From NCBI RefSeq assembly GCF_050873365.1, contig NZ_JBNMIQ010000003.1, positions 62,001 to 126,000 of the forward strand: a DNA stretch of 64,000 nucleotides, written 5' to 3'. The DNA is from Brotaphodocola sp050873365. Its GTDB lineage: Bacteria > Bacillota > Clostridia > Lachnospirales > Lachnospiraceae. The notes beneath the pieces are model-generated. The model was not told the DNA's origin, ran no database searches, and was given only the letters and a program-made list of their open reading frames with translations. Positions 35,118 to 43,604 of the stretch are shown piece by piece. Positions within the stretch are counted from its first letter, which is position 1. Each line of letters begins with the position of its first letter. The position numbers were made by a program, and so were the translations under genes.

Positions 35118-35320
35118 ACCACGCAACCATTTTACGCCCGATTTTCCCAGCCAAACACCACTCCTCTGCCCGAACATATTTCACGCAAGGAAGTCAAAAT
35201 CCGTCATTGCATAAATTGCAATTCCTGCTACAATGGGACTAAAGCAGTGATTCTGATTGGAGAATACATAAAAATGACACAAAACTAGAAACTCGACTAC
35301 AAATAAAGGGGGATTTATAA

Positions 35321-36115
35321 GTGAAAGTTTACATCAGTGTTGATTTTGAGGGAATTGCAGGTTCTACCTCCTGGTCTTCGACCGTTCTCGGAGACCTTGA
35401 GCATGCTCCGCTCGCAAAAGAAATGACGTTAGAGGCAGTTGCCGCCTGCGAGGGTGCTCTCGAAGCCGGTGCAACAGAGATTTATGTAAAGGACGCTCAC
35501 GACAGCGGTCGAAATATGGACCCGACGCTGTTTCCAAAGGAAGTTCGCCTGATCCGCGACTGGACCTGCGATCCGCTCTCGATGATCGGTGGCATTGACC
35601 CTTCGTTTGATGCCGTGATGTACGTCGGATACCACTCCCCTGCCGGAATGGATGGAAGCCCACTCAGCCATACGATGAACCGCGGAAACAACTACGTCAA
35701 ATACAACGGTCGCCTCGCTTCCGAATTTCTGATTCATGCATATGCCGCCGCTTCCATCGGAGTTCCATCCGTCTTTCTGAGCGGAGATAAGATGCTCTGC
35801 GACCACGTCCATGAGTACGATCCGCAGATCACAACCGTTGCCGTCAAAGAGGGAATCGGCTGTGCGACAATCAACTTAAGTCCGGCTCTCGCACAGGAAA
35901 AGATCCGCGAAGGTGCAAAGAAAGCCCTTGAGAATCGCGCCAACTGCCACATTGAAGTTCCGGAGACGATCACGATGGAGATCTGCTACAAGGAGCACCA
36001 CCGCGCTCACCGTGCCGCCTGCTACCCGGGTGTTGTTCAGCTCGACCCCTATACCGTTTCCTTCACAACCAATTCGATGGAGGATCTGTTAAAGGCGCGG
36101 ATGTTTATCTTATAA
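35321..36115 (+). CDS. M55 family D-aminopeptidase (DppA-like)
   Basis: A 264-residue zinc peptidase of the DppA family, which releases N-terminal D-amino acids from peptides and may help recycle D-Ala peptides from the cell wall. The metal ligands appear in SVDFEGIAG and VKDAHDSGRN, with further histidines in YVGYHSPAG. The start is a GTG at 35321 with AAAGGGGG well placed upstream. It is monocistronic between the two-component pair and a divergent AraC gene; no dpp transporter is adjacent. Confidence 0.92.
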   Translation: MKVYISVDFEGIAGSTSWSSTVLGDLEHAPLAKEMTLEAVAACEGALEAGATEIYVKDAHDSGRNMDPTLFPKEVRLIRDWTCDPLSMIGGIDPSFDAVMYVGYHSPAGMDGSPLSHTMNRGNNYVKYNGRLASEFLIHAYAAASIGVPSVFLSGDKMLCDHVHEYDPQITTVAVKEGIGCATINLSPALAQEKIREGAKKALENRANCHIEVPETITMEICYKEHHRAHRAACYPGVVQLDPYTVSFTTNSMEDLLKARMFIL

Positions 36116-36178
36116 ATCCATCGTTTAAAAACACTTCGCCATCATTTCTATTTTTTTATTTATTATTTTTGCTAGTTC

Positions 36179-37108
36179 TTATTTTTGTTGCGTCCTGTGC
36201 TGTCTGCGATATTCCCGCGGGGACATGCCGATCGTCTTGTGAAAGAGATCCCCGAAATAGTTCCCGTCGGAGAATCCGCACAGGCGCGCAACTTCAGAGA
36301 TCGAACCGTCCGTCTCTCTTAAAAGTCGCCCCGCTTCCTTCAATCTCACATGATTCAAATATTCCTTATATCCAAATCCAGTCAACTTTTTAAACTGTCT
36401 CGAAAAATAAGACGGACTTAAAAATACCTGACCGGCAACATCCTCAAGCGTAAGGGATTCCCGAAAATGCTCGCAGATATACCTTGCCCCGGTCTGAACT
36501 GCCTTCTCCGGCACTTCCTCAATCCGGATCTGTCTGTTTTCCTGCGCCTCCCGCGCAAGAAATACCAGAATCTCCAAAATTCCCTGTCGTCTCAGCAGAT
36601 CCGAAAACTCATCCCGATGCTCTTTCTCTAAAATCAACTTCTGAAACATTTCCTCAATCAGGTCTCTCTGTCTGCCCTCAACATGCAAGTACGGACTCTG
36701 TGCAAACTTTTCTCTCCACCCGCTCCCACACACTGCTTCAAACTGCTCCATATAGTCCCGGTCGAAACAGAGCGCGATCCGCTCGCTCTCCTGCGTCATC
36801 TCATAAGTCGTGTGGTGAAGCGCCCCGGGCTCGATCAGCACAATCCCTCCCGCAGTCAGATGATAAATCGTGTGGTTTAAAAAGACCCGACATCCGCCCG
36901 AGACAAGATAATAGAGCTCATAGAACTCATGCGCATGATCCTGACGCATAAAAAAATGTGCCTGACGCACTTTTCGGTCACACACAATCCTGCACGGGTC
37001 TACACTCACGGAGAGTTCCTGCTCCATACAGCCACAATCCGAGGATGTGACTGCGGGCTTTCCCGCCGTTCTTTCTGAAACCGCGCAATTTTTCTGTAAT
37101 TCTTCCAT
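36179..37108 (-). CDS. AraC-family transcriptional regulator
   Basis: About 309 residues with an N-terminal cupin-type ligand domain (HAHEFYELYYLVSGGCRVF, GGIVLIEPGALHHT) and a C-terminal double helix-turn-helix (LTLEDVAGQVFLSPSYFSRQF and SISEVARLCGFSDGNYFGDLF, ending GMSPREYRRQ). The ATG at 37108 is chosen because GGGGAG lies 4 nt upstream; the longer frame overlaps the divergent MATE promoter region. The divergent pair shares an 82-bp spacer, so the regulator probably controls the MATE gene. Confidence 0.92.
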   Translation of the reverse strand: MEELQKNCAVSERTAGKPAVTSSDCGCMEQELSVSVDPCRIVCDRKVRQAHFFMRQDHAHEFYELYYLVSGGCRVFLNHTIYHLTAGGIVLIEPGALHHTTYEMTQESERIALCFDRDYMEQFEAVCGSGWREKFAQSPYLHVEGRQRDLIEEMFQKLILEKEHRDEFSDLLRRQGILEILVFLAREAQENRQIRIEEVPEKAVQTGARYICEHFRESLTLEDVAGQVFLSPSYFSRQFKKLTGFGYKEYLNHVRLKEAGRLLRETDGSISEVARLCGFSDGNYFGDLFHKTIGMSPREYRRQHRTQQK

Positions 37109-37190
37109 TTTTCTCCCCGTTTTTCTGTAAAATCCTATGTTTTTTTGTTGTAAAATAAAAGGCAGTATGAAACACAGAAAGGAAATTCCC

Positions 37191-38624
37191 ATGGCAAATC
37201 AGGCATCCCTCTCAAAAAAAGATACAGAATTTCGTGAGTTCGCCCTGCACGCAGACATGTGGCGCGTTGTCCTCTACGTCTGCGCCCCACTTGCGCTCTA
37301 TCAGAGTCTGACCCAGATGTTCAAGATCTTCGACTCGATGATGGCATCTCATATCAGTGCAAACTCCGTCTCCGCCGTCGCCTACCTCTCTCAGATCAAT
37401 CTGATGCTCTCCGCTCTCGGCGGGGGACTCGCAGTCGGCGCAAGCATCAAAGTCAGCGAGGCATACGGAGCCGGCGACTATGAACTTGTCAAGAAACGGG
37501 TCAGCACCCTCTTTGCACTCTGCGGAATCCTCGGCGCCGGAATTCTGCTGGTCCTCGTCCCGTTCTCCTCTCAGTTTCTGCGCCTTGCAAAAACTCCAGA
37601 GTCTTTCATTCAAGAGGGCTCACGCTATTTTATCCTCGAACTGTTTGGCATGGTCATCAGCTTTTTCAACAACGTCTACATTGCGATTGAGCGTGCGCGC
37701 GGAAATTCCAAGCGAATTCTCCATTTAAACATCGTTGTGATCCTGATCAAGCTGTCGCTGACTGCCCTCTTCGTCTACGTTTTCCACAGCGGAATCAACA
37801 TGATCGCCGTTGCGACGATCGTTTCCCAGTCCGCTCTCCTTCTCTCGGCAGTCGTGAACCTTAACCAGAAGGGAAACGCATTTGGATTCTCGCTCTCCTC
37901 AATCACGATGAAGCGAAACGTTGTCGCACCGATGATCGGTCTGTCAATCCCGGTCATCATCGAGAAAACCGCATTCGCATTTGGAAAAGTGGTAATCAAC
38001 TCGATGAGCACGGTCTACGATGCCCTCGTTGTCGGTGCACTCGGAATCTCCAACAACATCGGTGGCTTCACAACCTCCCCGCAGAACGGATTTCAGGAGG
38101 GTGGTTCCGCAATCATCAGCCAGAATCTCGGCGCCGGAGATGCGAAGCGCGCACTCGAAGCCTTCAAGTGGGTTTTTGTCTTCTGCTGTCTGATCGGAGT
38201 CGTCTTCATGAGCATCACGCTGATCTTCTTGAAGCAGGTCTGCTGGATGTTCGCCGGAGATGATGAAGCCTTCGGAACCTTGATCGGCGCTGTCTACCGC
38301 TATGAAGCCCTCGGCGCAGTCCCGCTCGGCATGTGTTCCGCAGTGATGTCCCTGCTCTACGGCTTCGGCAAGACACGCATCACCCTGTTCATCAACTTCA
38401 GCCGTGTCTTCCTCTTCCGCATCCCGGTTCTGTGGTTCTTACAGAACTTCACAGATCTCGGAAGCGTCAGCGTCGGCATTGTCATGGCAGTCAGCAACGT
38501 CTCGATCGGCCTCCTCGCCATGATTATAGGAGTATTTGAGATTCGTAAAATCTGCAAGGAGTACAACGTCTCGTTCTGGACACAAGCAAATGCATCTTCA
38601 CTCCGAGATATTCCAAGTCACTGA
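37191..38624 (+). CDS. MATE-family efflux transporter
   Basis: About 477 residues with twelve hydrophobic segments in two similar halves (YVCAPLALYQSLTQMFKIFD at the start of the first; NVVAPMIGLSIPVIIEKTAF at the start of the second), as in cation-coupled multidrug/toxin exporters. The ATG at 37191 (MANQASLSKKDTEF) has AAAGGAAA 5 nt upstream; earlier in-frame ATGs lack a good site. It is divergent from the AraC regulator and followed by palindromic element A3. The substrate is unknown. Confidence 0.93.
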   Translation: MANQASLSKKDTEFREFALHADMWRVVLYVCAPLALYQSLTQMFKIFDSMMASHISANSVSAVAYLSQINLMLSALGGGLAVGASIKVSEAYGAGDYELVKKRVSTLFALCGILGAGILLVLVPFSSQFLRLAKTPESFIQEGSRYFILELFGMVISFFNNVYIAIERARGNSKRILHLNIVVILIKLSLTALFVYVFHSGINMIAVATIVSQSALLLSAVVNLNQKGNAFGFSLSSITMKRNVVAPMIGLSIPVIIEKTAFAFGKVVINSMSTVYDALVVGALGISNNIGGFTTSPQNGFQEGGSAIISQNLGAGDAKRALEAFKWVFVFCCLIGVVFMSITLIFLKQVCWMFAGDDEAFGTLIGAVYRYEALGAVPLGMCSAVMSLLYGFGKTRITLFINFSRVFLFRIPVLWFLQNFTDLGSVSVGIVMAVSNVSIGLLAMIIGVFEIRKICKEYNVSFWTQANASSLRDIPSH

Positions 38625-38657
38625 TTTTTTTAATTTGCTTGAAATCAATATTTTGCT

Positions 38658-38795
38658 GGCATCTTTGGTGGGGAAGATTCTGCAAACCCGTGTGAGACGC
38701 CGGTGTTTAGGTCGCGTAGTTTGCGACCTTATGCACCGTTGCGTCGAACCCGGAGCGAGAGCGCGTTTGCAGGACTTGCCCCGCCAGAAGATGCC
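38658..38795 (+). repeat. Long palindromic element, copy A3
   Basis: A 138-bp palindrome between the convergent MATE and GTPase-NYN genes. Stems: GGCATCTT with AAGATGCC, TGGTGGGG with CCCCGCCA, CTGCAAAC with GTTTGCAG, GACGC with GCGTC, CGGTG with CACCG, and apical GGTCGC with GCGACC around a 7-nt loop. Relative to A1 and A2 the outer arms are new sequence and the GACGC/GCGTC stem shows a compensatory change. Confidence 0.87.
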
Positions 38796-38849
38796 CCACC
38801 AATGCACAAATTCTCACATTCTCACACTTCCAATTCACTGACCTCTTTT

Positions 38850-41800
38850 TTATTCACTCTCCAGCGTAATTTCACCCTTCTTAATTTTCTCAAGATACTC
38901 CGCAAGGTCTTTCTCCACCTCTGCAAAGAGGTAACGCTTCCCGGGCTTCGGCAGATTGCCTCGCTCTTCCTCGATCTGCCGGCTGACCCTCTCCATATCT
39001 TCCTCTAAATCCTTCGCCGACATCAGCAGACATCCCTGTCCGCGGATAATCAACTGCTCAAGACCATCCGAGGTCGCAACCGTCACGCGATACTTTCGTC
39101 CCATCTCATGCGCAAACTTCTCGATATACTGGTCGGCAGTCTCCGCCTCCTTCGTATAAACCACATGAATGTTATGGTAATCCGAAACACTTCCCGTTCC
39201 GCCCGGAACCTTATACGCATCGAACACGACAATCAAATGACATCCCCGATATCCCTGATAATTACAGAGCATATCCATCAGGCGATGTCTCGCGCCATCA
39301 AGCGTCACCTGCATCAGTTCCCTCAGCTCGTCCCACGCATAGAGAATGTTATATCCATCGACAAGCAGATACTCATCGAGCTTCGCAGAATTCTGCTTTA
39401 AATAGCCCGGACGCCCCGTTCCCGGAACCGAATGAATCACCGAATCATTACTCCCATTCCCATCTGCGCGCTTTCCGCCCCGCAACGCTCCATTCGCAGT
39501 CCTCGTCCTCTGATTTCTGCGAATCTGCTCTGCTCTCTGCGGATCGTACTCCACAACTCTCGGACCGCTCTCATTTGGCAGTCTCCGCTTCGACTCCCCA
39601 TAGGTGCGCGTAAAGATCTCCTCCAGCTCATCCTCAGTTACCCCATACGAAGAAGCACCTGAATAATTGCCTGAGGAATTGCCTGAAGAAGCACCTGATA
39701 AACCACCAGAAGCTCTACCTAACCCCCTGCCAGAATATCCACCGGAAAACTCAGCCGACTCCTCCTGCTCAGCTGCCCTTGCCTGCTCAAGTGCTTTCGC
39801 AATCGGACTCTCGACCTGCATATACGACTTAACCTGATCCCACGGCACAACAAATCCCGCTCCATGCGCGCAGAACACCGATCCGATCGGATTGTAGAGA
39901 TCCGCCTCCGCGTCATAATGAGCAGACTCGACAACTTCCTCCGCATTGTGGCATGGGAAATACCCTTTAAGCGTGCACGCAAGCCGTCCTCTTCCCCTCG
40001 TGTAGGAGACAACCTCTCTCTGGTAATCACGCATCAGCGAAACCGGCGCACTTCCCTCAAGCACCATTCGCTCTCCCTCCGGCTCCGGACCGGAAAACTT
40101 TGCCTGCATCCGGTCGAGATCCGCCATCGCGCGTCCGACACTCTCCGCCGGAACCTCAAGGCGAAACTCGTAGAACGGCTCAAGAAGTTCATAATCGCCG
40201 ACTGCACACGCCTCGCACAGTCCCTGACGCACTGCGCGGTACGTCGCCTGACGGAAATCTCCGCCCTCGGTGTGTTTCTGGTGCGCTCTTCCCGCAATCA
40301 GCGTGATCTTCATATCCGTGATCTCCGCTCCGGTCAGCACTCCGCGATGATGTTTCTCCTCAAGATGCGTCAAAATCAAACGTTGCCAGTTGCGATCGAG
40401 TGCATCCTCACTGCAATCCGCCTCAAACTGAAGTCCGCTTCCCCGCTCAGCCGGTTCCATCAGAAGATGTACCTCCGCATAGTGGCGCAGAGGCTCAAAA
40501 TGACCGACACCCTCAACCGGAGCCGTGAGTCTCTCCTTATATACGATATTTCCCTCTCCAAACTCGACAACTGTCCCAAAACGCTCGAAAATCAGGCTCT
40601 TTAACACCTCGATCTGCACTTCGCCCATGACCTGTGCCTGAATCTCTCCGAGTTCCTCATCCCAGACGACATGAAGTTCGGGCTCCTCCTCCTCGAGCTG
40701 TCTCAAGTCTCCGAGCATCTTGTGGAGATCTCCGCCCTCCGGGAACATCAGACGGTACGTCAAAACCGGCTCAAGAAGTGGAAGCTCCGACTCTGCCTCC
40801 GCGCCGATTCCCTGTCCCGGGTGAGTCTGCGTCGGTCCCATGACAGCACAGATCATTCCTGCTTCTGCCTCATTGACCGTCTCAAATTTCGAGCCGGAAT
40901 AGACGCGGATCTGGTTGACCTTCTCTGCCTCCCCCGTCTCACACCCGTCAATCATATCTTTTACACAAAGCACACCACCTGTGATCTTCATGTGCGTCAG
41001 ACGGTTTCCCTGAGCGTCTCTCGAGATCTTAAAGACCTTTGCGCCGAACTCCTTTCCATATGCAGGACACGGGGCAAGTTCCCGGATTCCCTCGAGAAGT
41101 CCGTCTACTCCATCCAACTTGAGTGCCGATCCGAAATAGCACGGAAATACCTTTCTCGTCCGAATCATCTCGCGCACGCGCTCCACCTTCAGCGTTCCGC
41201 TCTCGAGATACTCCTCCATCGCTGATTCCTCGCACATTGCAAGTGCCTCGAGCCACTCCTCATCTGCTGTCTCAAGGATCTTCTCAATCATCATCGGCTG
41301 TCTATCCCCACAGTGATCCGCAGAACCAGAATTCTCTATCGTGACAGCACCCTCCCCAGATGCACCAGCAACACCACGATCAAATGCCACACAGTTCTCA
41401 TCGAGATGCGTATGGAGCTGGCTCATCAGCGCTTCCCGATCCGTCCCCGCCTGATCCATCTTGTTGACAAACACAAACGTCGGAATCTCGTAGCGTTTTA
41501 ACAGTTTCCACAACGTCTCCGTGTGTCCCTGCACCCCGTCCGCCCCGCTGACCACGAGTACTGCACAGTCAAGCACCTGAAGTGTCCGCTCCATCTCCGC
41601 AGAAAAGTCCACATGTCCCGGTGTGTCAAGAAGCGTCACCGAGAGATCTCCGAGTTCAAAAACTGCTTGTTTTGAGAAGATTGTGATTCCTCTTTCCCTC
41701 TCCAACGCATAGGTATCCAGATAGGCATCACGGTTGTCCACTCGTCCCATCTTTCGTATTGTGCCGGTCTCAAAAAGAATCCCCTCCGACAGCGTCGTCT

Positions 41801-41876
41801 TTCCCGCATCTACATGGGCAAGAATCCCCATCACCAGTCTCTTTGCCATAGTTCGCTTCATCCCTTTCCGTTCCAT
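38850..41876 (-). CDS. TetM/EF-G-like GTPase fused to a Rae1/YacP-type NYN nuclease
   Basis: A 1008-residue fusion. Residues of about 10-660 form a ribosomal-protection-type translational GTPase: GILAHVDAGKTTLSEG (G1), DTPGHVDFSAEME (G3), VFVNKMDQAG (G4), then EF-G-like domains II-V. A Gly/Ser-rich linker (about 715-760) and a basic segment follow. From about 832 the protein matches Rae1/YacP: LLVDGYNILYAWDEL, VVFDAYKVPGG, YTKEAETADQYIE and VATSDGLEQL, keeping the expected acidic metal ligands. Rae1 of Bacillus subtilis cuts mRNA in the ribosomal A site, and TetM-type GTPases bind the same site. I infer a factor that brings an mRNA nuclease to ribosomes. The start codon is uncertain (41876, 41861 or 41849). 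Confidence 0.9.
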   Translation of the reverse strand: MERKGMKRTMAKRLVMGILAHVDAGKTTLSEGILFETGTIRKMGRVDNRDAYLDTYALERERGITIFSKQAVFELGDLSVTLLDTPGHVDFSAEMERTLQVLDCAVLVVSGADGVQGHTETLWKLLKRYEIPTFVFVNKMDQAGTDREALMSQLHTHLDENCVAFDRGVAGASGEGAVTIENSGSADHCGDRQPMMIEKILETADEEWLEALAMCEESAMEEYLESGTLKVERVREMIRTRKVFPCYFGSALKLDGVDGLLEGIRELAPCPAYGKEFGAKVFKISRDAQGNRLTHMKITGGVLCVKDMIDGCETGEAEKVNQIRVYSGSKFETVNEAEAGMICAVMGPTQTHPGQGIGAEAESELPLLEPVLTYRLMFPEGGDLHKMLGDLRQLEEEEPELHVVWDEELGEIQAQVMGEVQIEVLKSLIFERFGTVVEFGEGNIVYKERLTAPVEGVGHFEPLRHYAEVHLLMEPAERGSGLQFEADCSEDALDRNWQRLILTHLEEKHHRGVLTGAEITDMKITLIAGRAHQKHTEGGDFRQATYRAVRQGLCEACAVGDYELLEPFYEFRLEVPAESVGRAMADLDRMQAKFSGPEPEGERMVLEGSAPVSLMRDYQREVVSYTRGRGRLACTLKGYFPCHNAEEVVESAHYDAEADLYNPIGSVFCAHGAGFVVPWDQVKSYMQVESPIAKALEQARAAEQEESAEFSGGYSGRGLGRASGGLSGASSGNSSGNYSGASSYGVTEDELEEIFTRTYGESKRRLPNESGPRVVEYDPQRAEQIRRNQRTRTANGALRGGKRADGNGSNDSVIHSVPGTGRPGYLKQNSAKLDEYLLVDGYNILYAWDELRELMQVTLDGARHRLMDMLCNYQGYRGCHLIVVFDAYKVPGGTGSVSDYHNIHVVYTKEAETADQYIEKFAHEMGRKYRVTVATSDGLEQLIIRGQGCLLMSAKDLEEDMERVSRQIEEERGNLPKPGKRYLFAEVEKDLAEYLEKIKKGEITLESE

Positions 41877-42225
41877 GTTTTTCCATAACTAACTATACGA
41901 AACTATACTATTTTAGCACGATCCTACTTACTCATCGATCCGATCATCCCATATCTGATCATTCAATCTCACAAAATAAGAAAAAATATCCAAAATATTT
42001 TTATTATACCCTGCTTCCATTTTGTTGTCAATTTTCCACCTAAATCCGCCTTTTCCTCCAAAATCTGCTTTTCCTCTAAAATCTGCTTCTCCGCACAAAT
42101 CCGCTTTTCCTCCCCCATCCACAAAACACCAAAAAAAGGAAGATCCGAATTTCTTTCGAATCTCCCTTATCTGCATCTGCCTAATCTGATCTTCTCTTTC
42201 AATCCAATTTTTCTACCGGCTACTG
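41877..42225. other. Intergenic region with purine-rich repeats
   Basis: 349 bp without a convincing gene. From about 42040 to 42120, a roughly 18-bp unit (minus strand: GGAAAAGCAGATTTT, with variants) repeats about four times. The terminator of the 68-residue gene lies at 42130-42169. Confidence 0.55.
42130..42169 (-). terminator. Terminator after the 68-residue gene
   Basis: On the minus strand AAGGGAGATTCGAA pairs imperfectly with TTCGGATCTTCCTT, followed by TTTTT. It is about 57 bp after the stop at 42226. Confidence 0.8.
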
Positions 42226-42432
42226 TTACTGAGCCAGAACCTGGAAATAGATTGCGGCAAGCTCTTTCGTTGCCTTGCAGGTCTTCTTTAACTGGTTTGC
42301 AACCTCTGCATCATTTCCGTTTGGATTCTCAAATTCCATCTTCATTCCGGTCTTCTTCACAAAGACCAGACCGTTCTCCTCTGCCACTTTCTGAAATACA
42401 TCTGCCTTCAACGGCGCATTGATAATAATCAT
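42226..42432 (-). CDS. Small 68-residue protein of unknown function
   Basis: I do not recognise it. The sequence begins MIIINAPLKADVFQKVAEEN and continues with a basic beta-rich middle (GLVFVKKTGMKMEFEN) and a C-terminal helix (QLKKTCKATKELAAIYFQVL). It is soluble, with no signal peptide. A strong AGGGGAG lies 7 nt before the ATG and a clear terminator follows, so it is a real single-gene unit. HPr was considered because of size but rejected, since no HPr active-site histidine motif is present. Confidence 0.75.
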   Translation of the reverse strand: MIIINAPLKADVFQKVAEENGLVFVKKTGMKMEFENPNGNDAEVANQLKKTCKATKELAAIYFQVLAQ

Positions 42433-42548
42433 AATTTATCTCCCCTCATTTCCTTCGCACAAATTTTCCAATCAAAATCCCTGCACTTCTTCGTTCCACT
42501 GCGGTTAGCGCATAACAAGCGCCACCAGCACTTTGCAACCACTCTGAG

Positions 42549-43475
42549 TTATAAGAAAACACCTGCCAGAACCACCATCACCGAGACGGTAATCAGAGAC
42601 AGAACCGTCGTCACCGCAAAAAGCTCCGATGCATAGTGACCATTCTTGTGATACTGGAGCGCAAACAGCGTTCCCATCGTTCCTGCCGGGCAAGCCGCAG
42701 CGGTCAGAACCGTCAACGCTACGGTTCGATCCGGATGGAGAAGCATCAGCTCCACAAGCGTGATCGCCGGAACAATCAAAAGTTTGAGCGCACTCAGCCA
42801 GTAGATTCTCGGGCGTTTCAGACTCGCAAGAAGATCACTGTCCGCAAGATTTGCTCCCGCAATCAGCATTGCAAGCGGAGTGTTCATCTTTCCGATCATC
42901 GACAGCGGATTGGCGATCACCGACGGGAAGCGAACTCCTGTCACAAACAGAATCAAACTGATGAAAATCGCAATCATCGACGGCTGAATCAGACTCTTCA
43001 TCGTCTTTGCGAAACTGCTCGCGCGACCACTCATCAGCATCACGCCGTGAGACCATACAAAGAGGTTAAACACCGTGATGTAGGCGGTCATGAAGAAGAC
43101 GCCCTCACTTCCAAGCAGTCCCTCAATCAGAGGAAGTCCCATAAATCCACAGTTTGAATAGATAACTGCCATCCGCTCAACACCAAAATCCGGATTTCCG
43201 TTTTTCTTCACGCAGAAATTTGCGAGGAGAATCGACAAGGCAAAACTGATTCCGGTGAGAATCGCGGTCTGAAGCAGTCTTGCGAGAAGTTGTACATCAA
43301 AATCAATCTGATACGACATCAGAATGACGCAGGGCGATACCAGATTCAGCAGAATTCCCGAAAAGCGCTTGTTCGACGCCTCGTCAATCATTCCGCACTT
43401 GCGAATCGCAATGCCCATGAACAGAATCACAAACATCTCAAGAATCTTCTCAACCGTAATCAATGCCAGTTCCAT
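42549..43475 (-). CDS. AEC-family (auxin efflux carrier-type) permease
   Basis: 308 residues with about ten membrane helices. Family landmarks are the N-terminal ILFMGIAIRKCGMIDE, the NCGFMGLPLIEGLLG motif in the middle and the second-half repeat SMIGKMNTPLAMLIAGANLAD. Bacterial members transport malate, malonate or other small organic anions; the substrate is not predictable. Monocistronic, preceded by a purine-rich leader. Confidence 0.9.
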   Translation of the reverse strand: MELALITVEKILEMFVILFMGIAIRKCGMIDEASNKRFSGILLNLVSPCVILMSYQIDFDVQLLARLLQTAILTGISFALSILLANFCVKKNGNPDFGVERMAVIYSNCGFMGLPLIEGLLGSEGVFFMTAYITVFNLFVWSHGVMLMSGRASSFAKTMKSLIQPSMIAIFISLILFVTGVRFPSVIANPLSMIGKMNTPLAMLIAGANLADSDLLASLKRPRIYWLSALKLLIVPAITLVELMLLHPDRTVALTVLTAAACPAGTMGTLFALQYHKNGHYASELFAVTTVLSLITVSVMVVLAGVFL

Positions 43476-43604
43476 CTTGTCTCTTCTCCTATGTCAGAAA
43501 TCCCCTCCGTCGGTTCTTCCCTCTTCTCTTCCATCTTCTCTTCCAGCTCGTTCCTCTTTCTTCTGATCCTCAAACGCACGCAACTTTTTGGTTTCTTCTG
43601 TCCG

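Noticed and set aside
38850..41876. Plain tetracycline-resistance call for the TetM-like protein
   Set aside because: The fused NYN nuclease domain and lack of mobile-element context argue against an ordinary acquired tet gene.
42226..42432. Possible HPr (because of size and a nearby PTS operon)
   Set aside because: No HPr histidine or serine phosphorylation motif is visible.
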